57,504 bases of DNA from Candidatus Saccharimonadota bacterium (GTDB lineage Bacteria; Patescibacteriota; Saccharimonadia; Saccharimonadales; Saccharimonadaceae): the NCBI GenBank assembly GCA_017511925.1, contig JAFWHS010000018.1:1-57504 (forward strand), in the 5' to 3' direction. Below, in pieces: positions 25,164 through 31,218 of the stretch. The stretch's first letter is position 1. Every line of letters starts with the position of its first letter. The translations under genes were made by a program, and so were the position numbers. Below the pieces are notes generated by a model that saw only the letters and a list, made by a program, of their open reading frames with translations, did not search any database and was not told the origin of the DNA.

Positions 25164-25192
25164 ATTTTAGCATAAATTGTTTGAAAAGTCAA
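25164..25192 (-). promoter_or_regulatory. Promoter of the transglutaminase-like gene
   Basis: TTGACT (25192-25187), 17 nt, TAAAAT (25169-25164) with TGC before the -10. Confidence 0.75.
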
Positions 25193-25195
25193 TAG

Positions 25196-26254
25196 CTAGT
25201 GCTTAAGCGCTGCTTTGGTTTTTTGAAGTAAATCGTGTAAATAATAGAGTGGTGAGAGGACCAAATCAAAGGTGCCGATAAGCTCAATGACCTGACCACC
25301 AAAACCTTTTTTGAAGCTATAAATACCGTAGTCTGGGCTGGCGGGATCGGGGAGACCATTAATGCCGTAGAAGTTATAACGTTCAAAATTGTGCTCAGCG
25401 GCATATTTAATCATGTACCACTGAATAAGGTATTGTGCATTGTATTCTTTCATGTATTTTTCGTCGCTACCAGAGAAAAGATAAATAACTTCGTCACCGT
25501 AGGTCATAAACATAGCGGCAGAGAGCGGAGTATCATTGGCTTCCGCAACGATAAACTTAACTTCGTCTTTGCTGGAAAAGAGATCATACATTTGTTCGTA
25601 GTAAGAAAGTGGGCGATCAGTAAAACCACGACGGAAGCTGGTAGATTCGGTAATTTTTTTAAGAATTGGAAGCTCATCTTTGGTAAGCTCGCGAATTTCG
25701 ACACCCATTTTTTCGGCTTTCCTGATATGGTTTCTGGTGTTACGCTTAAAACTGGCGAGAAGTTCATCTGGGGTGCGTTTTTCGATATCCAACGCAAAGA
25801 GGTATTTTGGCTGATCTGAATGTGAGACTGTTTTGAAGCCGAGATTGATAAGGTTTGTGATGGCTTTTTTATGACTGAACCCGCCGGGGACTTCTTGGCC
25901 ATCGCGATCGCGCTGAACCAACTCGTAATATGGGTCGATGCGTAAAGTGTAGCCATTATGAGATTTGATATAACGCTTGAGATGATTAAAGAAAAAGTTC
26001 ACTAGCTTAGTATCTTCAAGATCGATGAGGGGGCCACCTGGGGTATAATAGAGCGACTTGCCGAGAAAAGTGGGTTTAGCTACAGCCATAGTGGCGGCAA
26101 GAATTTTTTCATCCTGTTTAACGGCAAAGTAATATGGCGTCCAGCCGTTTTGTTCCCTTAAGTTGGCGATTTCAGGGGTCTGCATAAAGGACTTATAGGG
26201 GCTAGTTTTGGCAAAGGCCCGGAAATCACTTTCTGTTATTACCTCAAATTTCAT
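25196..26254 (-). CDS. FemX/FemAB-type aminoacyltransferase (first copy)
   Basis: The 352-aa protein belongs to the FemABX family, which uses aminoacyl-tRNA to add bridge amino acids to peptidoglycan precursors. It has two GNAT-like halves; recognisable parts are PYKSFMQTPEIANLREQNGW, LASFKRNTRNHIRKAEKMGVEIRE and NFYGINGLPDPASPDYGIYSFKKGFGG. The start has TACAAT 6 nt upstream and no ribosome-binding site. A second FemX gene follows upstream, so a two-residue or two-step bridge is likely. The amino acids added cannot be told. Confidence 0.9.
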   Translation of the reverse strand: MKFEVITESDFRAFAKTSPYKSFMQTPEIANLREQNGWTPYYFAVKQDEKILAATMAVAKPTFLGKSLYYTPGGPLIDLEDTKLVNFFFNHLKRYIKSHNGYTLRIDPYYELVQRDRDGQEVPGGFSHKKAITNLINLGFKTVSHSDQPKYLFALDIEKRTPDELLASFKRNTRNHIRKAEKMGVEIRELTKDELPILKKITESTSFRRGFTDRPLSYYEQMYDLFSSKDEVKFIVAEANDTPLSAAMFMTYGDEVIYLFSGSDEKYMKEYNAQYLIQWYMIKYAAEHNFERYNFYGINGLPDPASPDYGIYSFKKGFGGQVIELIGTFDLVLSPLYYLHDLLQKTKAALKH

Positions 26255-26260
26255 ATTTTA

Positions 26261-26266
26261 ATTGTA
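26261..26266 (-). promoter_or_regulatory. -10 hexamer of the first femX-like gene, leaderless
   Basis: TACAAT, then 6 nt, then ATG at 26254, in the 32-nt gap between the two femX-like genes. Confidence 0.5.
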
Positions 26267-26286
26267 ACACATTGTAGTGTTGTGGG

Positions 26287-27237
26287 CTATTTTATGCGAA
26301 AGCGATGGAGTTTTCTTAAAACTTGATAGAGGCGGTATTTTGCCGGTTGCAAAATGATGTCGTAGTCGCCGGCATAGGTTTTTTCATAACCGTCAAAAGT
26401 CTTTTTAAAATTAGTAAACCCTTGCCATGGATGGCTGCTCGGGGCACCATCCGGAGCAATACCCCAAAAATCAAAATATTTAAGATTTTTCTTGGCGGCG
26501 TCTTTGATGAGCTCAATAGTAAGAATGCCGGTGGCGTGAAGCTTTTTCCCCTGTTCGTTTTGGGCGCCTTGAAGGTTGTATCTGGTAGTCTTGTCATCAA
26601 AAACTAGCCCAGCGGCGATAACTTCGGATTTTTTAGTTTCTGGATTGGTGTATTTTACAAGATAGAGAGTTGCAAAGGGCTGAGATAATTCAGTCGCAAG
26701 ATAATTCTCAGAGAAGGTACTGATTCCCTTTTTGTCGGCAAGAGCTTTTTGAAGAGATAAGAGATGGGCAATATCTTTAGGGTCATGAGATGTTTCAATA
26801 GTTAGACCGTTTTTCTGTTGATTTTTGTAATAACGAAGGAGACGGGAGGGGAGTTTTGCTTTTAGAATAGGATTATCGAGAGGATCGTCTTCGGTAGCTT
26901 TGGGCAGATCTAAGACCCAAGTCTCTTTAGGGTTTAAATCTTGAGATTTGAAAGTTTTAGCCGGAAAAGATTTGATGACTTCTAAATTTTGTGGTTCGAT
27001 GCGAATAAAAATAGCATGGTGGGAAGTGGCGAGATCTTGAAGGGATTTTAGGGCTTTTTTGAAGCTAGATTTATCTTTTATGACTGGGCCATAAGGTAAG
27101 TAAAGATAATTCCCTACTGGGGTAGATTTTAAAATCGCGAGATATTGGTAATCATCTGTTTTTTCAAAAAAATTAGTTTCGCCAAGATCGTCTTGGAGCT
27201 TTTGCCATTCCCTACTTTGGGTGATCGGAATATTCAT
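26287..27237 (-). CDS. FemX/FemAB-type aminoacyltransferase (second copy)
   Basis: The 316-aa FemABX paralogue is related in plan to the next gene but clearly divergent. It has TQSREWQKLQDDLG at the start, LPSRLLRYYKNQQKNGLTIE and YFDFWGIAPDGAPSSHPWQGFTNFKKTFDG. I choose the ATG at 27237 (MNIPITQSREW), which fits the family N-terminus and stands 7 nt after TGCTATAAT; a longer frame to 27339 would read through an intrinsic terminator. It is probably a partner of the adjacent copy in cross-bridge synthesis. Confidence 0.88.
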   Translation of the reverse strand: MNIPITQSREWQKLQDDLGETNFFEKTDDYQYLAILKSTPVGNYLYLPYGPVIKDKSSFKKALKSLQDLATSHHAIFIRIEPQNLEVIKSFPAKTFKSQDLNPKETWVLDLPKATEDDPLDNPILKAKLPSRLLRYYKNQQKNGLTIETSHDPKDIAHLLSLQKALADKKGISTFSENYLATELSQPFATLYLVKYTNPETKKSEVIAAGLVFDDKTTRYNLQGAQNEQGKKLHATGILTIELIKDAAKKNLKYFDFWGIAPDGAPSSHPWQGFTNFKKTFDGYEKTYAGDYDIILQPAKYRLYQVLRKLHRFRIK

Positions 27238-27244
27238 ATTTTTA

Positions 27245-27253
27245 ATTATAGCA
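27245..27253 (-). promoter_or_regulatory. Extended -10 promoter of the second femX-like gene, near-leaderless
   Basis: TGCTATAAT, 7 nt before ATG 27237 and immediately after the terminator of the upstream RNA. Confidence 0.65.
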
Positions 27254-27260
27254 TACTCAT

Positions 27261-27283
27261 AAAAAATGGCGCCCGTGGCGCAT
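27261..27283 (-). terminator. Terminator of the predicted 27.4-kb RNA
   Basis: ATG-CGCC pairs with GGCG-CAT (one bulged C) around ACG, followed by TTTTT on the minus strand. Confidence 0.75.
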
Positions 27284-27431
27284 TTTGCCGTTTCTTCCCT
27301 GTTCACACGTGTATTTTTTTGACTGCTTATGTTTTTCATTGCATAAGCACAATACCAACAACTCCGGCTCAGAAATTTGGTCGGTTGCTAAAAATGATTT
27401 GTCCCAACTGGTGTGAGGTTCAGTTGTTGGT
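27261..27431 (-). ncRNA. Predicted structured non-coding RNA or long leader (about 170 nt)
   Basis: A consensus promoter and an intrinsic terminator bracket this region, which fills most of the 326-nt gap between the second femX-like gene and the transposase remnant. It begins with ACCAACAACT (27431-27422), which pairs perfectly with AGTTGTTGGT (27363-27354). Inside are CTCA/TGAG, ACCAGTTGGGACAA (from 27412) and ATTTCTG (27376-27370). Then follow a 7-bp hairpin GCTTATG/CATAAGC and the terminator. An open frame through it has no protein-like character. It could be a free RNA or a riboswitch whose read-through would reach femX. No known RNA class was recognised. Confidence 0.6.
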
Positions 27432-27434
27432 TTG

Positions 27435-27463
27435 ATTTTAGCGCAAGCGATTTGGTTTGTCAA
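27435..27463 (-). promoter_or_regulatory. Promoter of the 27.4-kb RNA
   Basis: TTGACA (27463-27458), 17 nt, TAAAAT (27440-27435). Confidence 0.85.
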
Positions 27464-27563
27464 GCGCGGTTGCTAGCCGGCATGGTTGCTAGACATAAGG
27501 GGAATAGAATTAAAGTCTTTATGGTTTTTGTGGAAAAATAGCGAATTTGATATAATTATAGAT

Positions 27564-27770
27564 ATGGCTTATATTAGAAAATTCAAAACTACCTCTGGCG
27601 CAACTGGGGTGCAGGTATGCTACAAGGAAGGGAACAGAGTGGTAAAGACAGTGCATGTGGGGTCAGCAGAGTCAGAAGCAGGTGTGGAAAAGCTTGTGAA
27701 AAAAGCGCGGGGAATTATAGACGCAGGGAAGAATCCGCTGTTTAATCTGGATCGGTTCAATAAAAAATAG
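27564..27770 (+). CDS. Free-standing N-terminal segment of an IS1634/IS4-type transposase
   Basis: The 68-aa protein (MAYIRKFKTTSGATGVQVCYKEGNR...) resembles the first 60-70 residues of IS1634-type transposases, including the VKTVHVGSAESEAG strand-turn and the following helix, and then stops; the catalytic domain is absent and no terminal inverted repeats are seen. It has its own -10 (TGATATAAT, 7 nt before the ATG) and a strong terminator, so it may be a domesticated DNA-binding fragment rather than decay. The similarity is from memory of the family. Confidence 0.6.
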   Translation: MAYIRKFKTTSGATGVQVCYKEGNRVVKTVHVGSAESEAGVEKLVKKARGIIDAGKNPLFNLDRFNKK

Positions 27771-27789
27771 CTCTAAGTGAGCTATTTTT
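27763..27789. terminator. Bidirectional terminator
   Basis: AAAAATAGCTC pairs with GAGCTATTTTT around TAAGT, overlapping the stop of the transposase remnant and facing the PIN gene. Confidence 0.85.
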
Positions 27790-27804
27790 GTATCTTCTAT
27801 AGGC

Positions 27805-28224
27805 TTAAAGTTCGCGAGCGACAGGGCATTGCATGGCGAGTTTGTGGTCAAAAGTCCAGAGTGGGGTTTCTTGTGTGGTATCCGCCATGACTGCTAGATA
27901 ACAATCAACAAAGGAAAGTTTTGGATGCCCCGCGTAGATATCGAGTGCGCCTTCGATAATAGATTTATTACAAACTAGATTAGGAATCTGCATGACAATT
28001 TTAATTTTTTCTGCTACTTTTTTCCTGGGATAACAGTATTCAGCGCCAGATAAAACAAAAACTAGCTCCATCATAGCGGCATCTTCAAAAACATATAATT
28101 TTTCTTCGTGAGAAAAAAGTTTGCGAGCTTTTTTGAGAAGCCTCTCGTCATCACGAGTGATGAGGCGGACCATAATATTAGTGTCGATACGTTCTATGCC
28201 GTCTTTTTTGCTTATTAAACCCAT
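27805..28224 (-). CDS. PIN-domain toxin (VapC-like ribonuclease)
   Basis: The 139-aa PIN nuclease has the expected acidic residues: Asp in RIDTNIMVR, Glu in AAMMELVF, Asp in LSFVDCYLAV and Asp in WTFDHKL. VapC toxins cleave tRNA or rRNA and are held by a partner antitoxin. The start overlaps the AbrB-type antitoxin gene by 10 nt, the standard order. The RNA target is unknown. Confidence 0.88.
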   Translation of the reverse strand: MGLISKKDGIERIDTNIMVRLITRDDERLLKKARKLFSHEEKLYVFEDAAMMELVFVLSGAEYCYPRKKVAEKIKIVMQIPNLVCNKSIIEGALDIYAGHPKLSFVDCYLAVMADTTQETPLWTFDHKLAMQCPVAREL

Positions 28225-28505
28225 GTATCCCCCTTAATGTTTTTGGCAAGCTCGAGAGACATCTCGCCAACCGACATATGCTTAGTGCGAGGATCTGGCG
28301 ATGGGGTCGGATATTTTTTGTCTACAGCTTCAAGCTCCGCCATGATTTCATCGAAAGTTTTCTGCTTTTTAAGGGTAATAGTGTTATTTTCCTCATCTAC
28401 TGCAACGTCAAGTTTGGCGCCAGATTCGAGCCCTAGGAGCTTGCGAATGTTGCGGGGAATGGTAATCTGGCCGACAGAGCTAAGAGTGAGAGTTTGTGGT
28501 TGCAT
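28215..28505 (-). CDS. AbrB/SpoVT-type antitoxin
   Basis: The 96-aa protein has an N-terminal swapped-hairpin AbrB domain (LSSVGQITIPRNIRKLLGLESGAKLDVAVDE) and a C-terminal tail that would wrap the PIN toxin. It should bind its own promoter as a dimer and autoregulate. AAGGA lies upstream of the ATG. Confidence 0.88.
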   Translation of the reverse strand: MQPQTLTLSSVGQITIPRNIRKLLGLESGAKLDVAVDEENNTITLKKQKTFDEIMAELEAVDKKYPTPSPDPRTKHMSVGEMSLELAKNIKGDTWV

Positions 28506-28622
28506 TTTAAAATCCTTTTTTGCTTTAAATTTTATAATTATTTTTAAAAAATTATATTTGCTTTAATTTTATCAGAGATTAAAAAAATGTCAAGTGGGCG
28601 ATATCCTATTTGAAAGCCTAAA

Positions 28623-29552
28623 CTATGCTTTGAAGATCTTACGATCTAGAGATAGCTCGTCGACAAAATCCGTGATGACTTTGATGTCAGAGCGGATTTT
28701 TTCCATTTCGGCTTGCTCATTGATAGGTTTGCTGGCCTTGGGTGGCTCAAAGGAATCTTTGCCGTCGCTGAGACCAATTAAAAGTTGGTTATTAATGAAA
28801 CCAAATAGGACTTTGTCGTTGTATCTCTTGGCAATGTTTTCAATTTTGGTCATAAAAGCTGGGTCTAAGATATAGTAAGCTTCGAAGCCGTCCTCGGCGT
28901 AAATTTTGAAAAGTTTGTTAAACTCTGTAGATTCGGTAGAGATTTTTTGCATTTTGCGACCAGTTATTTGACTTTTGCCTGGCACCCTAGCCGCACCAAA
29001 GCGACCGATAAGCTCGAGTTTGAAATTAAACTTCTTGGGAAATTCAAAAATCATAAATCTGCCTCTGAAAATGGTGATATAGGTGGTATCGCCGTCTGAA
29101 TCAGTATGCTCTGTCTCTATATGGGCGTCTGCTTGGGTAAACTGCACGTCTTTGTACTTAGCAATGGTAAGATCATTGGAAGAATAGCGATCGCCGGTAT
29201 TAATCATGCCGGTGCTGTCTAAAATTTGGTGGTTTAAGCCAGCTTCGTGAGAATATTGTAGATTCGTGAAAGTGTTTCGTAGATTTTGTTCGACAAAATA
29301 AGCCTTGTAAGCTCTACGATAAGCCGCCGCTTCTTTGCGGGTGATAAAAGAGGTAATAATGACGCCAAAAACGAAAAGAACAAAAGCAAAACAGATAGAG
29401 GGCATGACAGAATCTGGACCGAAGCCATTAATGAATTGCGGCACTAGAGAAAAGACGAGAACGCCTAAAACGATAATCGCTACGATACCCCAAGCTTTTT
29501 TGGTTTTTTGGTGATACGCCTCGCGGGCAACTTCAACATTTTGGAAAGTCAT
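28623..29552 (-). CDS. DUF3137 membrane protein
   Basis: The 309-aa protein has two membrane helices near the N-terminus (about 22-42 and 50-70), a soluble middle with IFRGRFMIFEFPKKF and the DUF3137 motif STESTEFNKLFKIYAEDGFEAYYILDPAFM. The function is unknown. TATAAT is 6 nt before the ATG with no ribosome-binding site. Confidence 0.82.
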   Translation of the reverse strand: MTFQNVEVAREAYHQKTKKAWGIVAIIVLGVLVFSLVPQFINGFGPDSVMPSICFAFVLFVFGVIITSFITRKEAAAYRRAYKAYFVEQNLRNTFTNLQYSHEAGLNHQILDSTGMINTGDRYSSNDLTIAKYKDVQFTQADAHIETEHTDSDGDTTYITIFRGRFMIFEFPKKFNFKLELIGRFGAARVPGKSQITGRKMQKISTESTEFNKLFKIYAEDGFEAYYILDPAFMTKIENIAKRYNDKVLFGFINNQLLIGLSDGKDSFEPPKASKPINEQAEMEKIRSDIKVITDFVDELSLDRKIFKA

Positions 29553-29558
29553 AACCTA

Positions 29559-29564
29559 ATTATA
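29559..29564 (-). promoter_or_regulatory. -10 hexamer of the DUF3137 gene, leaderless
   Basis: TATAAT, then TAGGTT, then ATG at 29552. Confidence 0.55.
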
Positions 29565-29582
29565 TCTTGTTCTAATAAAATG

Positions 29583-29591
29583 TGATATACT
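29583..29591 (+). promoter_or_regulatory. Extended -10 promoter of the 29.6-kb leader
   Basis: TGATATACT; the predicted +1 (about 29598) is the first base of the leader's P1 helix. Confidence 0.65.
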
Positions 29592-29597
29592 GAAAGT

Positions 29598-29743
29598 GCG
29601 AAATTACAATTTGTCATTTTTTATAAGTTTATTCGAGCGATAAGTGCGGCTATTTACGTAATTTGCTTGAATAAAGACAAATTGTAGTTTCGCGACTAAG
29701 TAAATAGTCGCATTTTTGTTAGGTGCGGCGGAATGGAGGAAAA
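29598..29743 (+). promoter_or_regulatory. Structured attenuator-like leader, copy 1 (loop-terminator pseudoknot)
   Basis: P1 is 18 bp (29598-29615 with 29676-29693); a 12-nt bulge on the 5' side; P2 is 11 bp (29628-29638 with 29665-29675). The apical loop 29642-29657 is complementary over 16 bp to 29700-29715. That stretch is the 3' half of an intrinsic terminator, GCGACT/AGTCGC (29692-29697, 29706-29711) plus T5. A repeat of the loop core, GTGCGGC (29723-29729), follows next to the ribosome-binding site. Each helix has one or two G-U pairs, all in the sense strand. Confidence 0.75.
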
Positions 29744-31171
29744 ATGAGCGGCGAGGACTACAATGCCGAAAAAACGCAAAATGAAAGCCCAATGGCAGAA
29801 TTGGCAAATGAAGCAGATAATTTTGATCCAGAAAAAGCAGAAAAAGCCAGAGCGGAACGAGAAGCCATTATAGATGCGCAGGGCATGAGGACTAGTGGGT
29901 ACACTGAGTCTGATTTCGGAAAAAAGGAGCTTGACGTAGAATCTGATTACGATCGCATTGCGGGAAAATTAGAGCGTGCCGTCCAAGAAGGCAGGATGAC
30001 GAAAGAGCATGCTGATAAGCTTTTAGAAAGACAGTTAAATTCATCAATTGATAAAATTGACAGTATTCGTCAAGATTTTGAGGATAGTAAAACTGCAGGA
30101 TCAGAAGAGGACCAAAGGGCGTATGAACAATGGCTAGAAAGCAGTAGTGATTTAGAAGTAGAACCAATAGTGGAGGAAGTGGCTGCCACGGAAACAATAT
30201 CAGAGCAAGCTGAATCCGATGAATTAGGCGCAGAAGATAATGGTGGGGATTTATATAGCGGAGAATACAGGGAGCAAAAGAATGCCCCGACCATTGACTT
30301 ATTTACAAAGAGACGCAAATTGATAGAAGAACAATTTTCGGCGCTAAAGCCGCTTTCTCCTGAGGAAATACGACGATACCTAAACGATCCAGCTTTTCAA
30401 GAAGAAATAGACCAGGCCCGTGCTCAAGTGCCAAAAGGGGTAGCTGAGGAACATGATTTGCTAGGGAGAATGGTCGGTAGATTGGAGGCTGGGATTGGAG
30501 CCAACCTAACGCCGGATCACCCATGGGCCAACAGCGAGCCAAACTATGTCCCAACCGAGCTCGCCGAAGAAGGTTACGAAGGCATGGTAGTAACAAGATG
30601 GAAAGCTGAAGAATCGAAAAAAGATTTGGAAAGAATGCGAGAATTACATGAAAAGAACTCTGAAATAATTGATTTTAGCAGGGAAAACGAGGTAGATATT
30701 GATACGGTCCCAGAGGAATTACAAGCAAAAATTGAAAGTATATCCAGCGAGCTAGAGGCGCTGGAGTCGGCCGAACTGAGCGATTTTGAATCTCATGGGG
30801 ATAATCGCCCGAAAGCGTCCGCGACTTGGGATAAAATTTTCCAAATGGTCCCAGCAGGTTTAAGTTATGCGGCAAGAAAAGAACTCAGGAAGAAAAGTCA
30901 CGAATTTCAAAAGCAATATATGGAAGCTAAAGACGCCGCCGAATTGCGCAATATAGACAGCCAAATGGCAAGGTTGCAACAGGAAAAAGCCGAAATAGAG
31001 GAGCGGCAAAAACAGTACGAAGATGCCAATGTAGTAACCAAGCTATTTAATCGAATGTTTAATTCGAAGCGAAGAGAGGAAGAAGAAACTCGTGCAGGAA
31101 ATATATATCACCGAATGCAAGAATTGCAAGAACGAGCAGGAAGGATCAGAGGAAAAAATAACGTAGAATAG
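29744..31171 (+). CDS. Highly charged coiled-coil protein of unknown function
   Basis: The 475-aa protein is rich in Glu, Lys, Ala and Arg and has no signal or membrane helix. Long helical, heptad-like segments lie at about 30-125, 290-345 and 375-470, with a central part containing APTIDLFTKRRKLIEEQFSAL and TPDHPWANSEPNY. I do not recognise a domain. The ATG at 29744 follows GGAGGA by 3 nt; a GTG at 29723 would add seven residues. It is a single-gene unit with a structured leader and a strong terminator, so its expression appears tightly controlled. Confidence 0.7.
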   Translation: MSGEDYNAEKTQNESPMAELANEADNFDPEKAEKARAEREAIIDAQGMRTSGYTESDFGKKELDVESDYDRIAGKLERAVQEGRMTKEHADKLLERQLNSSIDKIDSIRQDFEDSKTAGSEEDQRAYEQWLESSSDLEVEPIVEEVAATETISEQAESDELGAEDNGGDLYSGEYREQKNAPTIDLFTKRRKLIEEQFSALKPLSPEEIRRYLNDPAFQEEIDQARAQVPKGVAEEHDLLGRMVGRLEAGIGANLTPDHPWANSEPNYVPTELAEEGYEGMVVTRWKAEESKKDLERMRELHEKNSEIIDFSRENEVDIDTVPEELQAKIESISSELEALESAELSDFESHGDNRPKASATWDKIFQMVPAGLSYAARKELRKKSHEFQKQYMEAKDAAELRNIDSQMARLQQEKAEIEERQKQYEDANVVTKLFNRMFNSKRREEEETRAGNIYHRMQELQERAGRIRGKNNVE

Positions 31172-31181
31172 ACTTCTCCAT

Positions 31182-31211
31182 AAAAATAGCCCCGGATGGG
31201 GCTATTTTTTT
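31182..31211. terminator. Bidirectional terminator between the coiled-coil gene and valS
   Basis: AAAAATAGCCCC pairs with GGGGCTATTTTT around GGAT. Confidence 0.9.
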
Positions 31212-31218
31212 GTATGTT

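Noticed and set aside
27257-27463. Open frame of 68 codons covering the 27.4-kb RNA
   Set aside because: It runs through the promoter, P1 helix and terminator, has no ribosome-binding site and low protein-like character; an RNA explains the region better.
29598-29693. 18-bp inverted repeat as a MITE
   Set aside because: No target-site duplication; G-U pairs in the sense strand and complementarity of the loop to the tail indicate RNA function.
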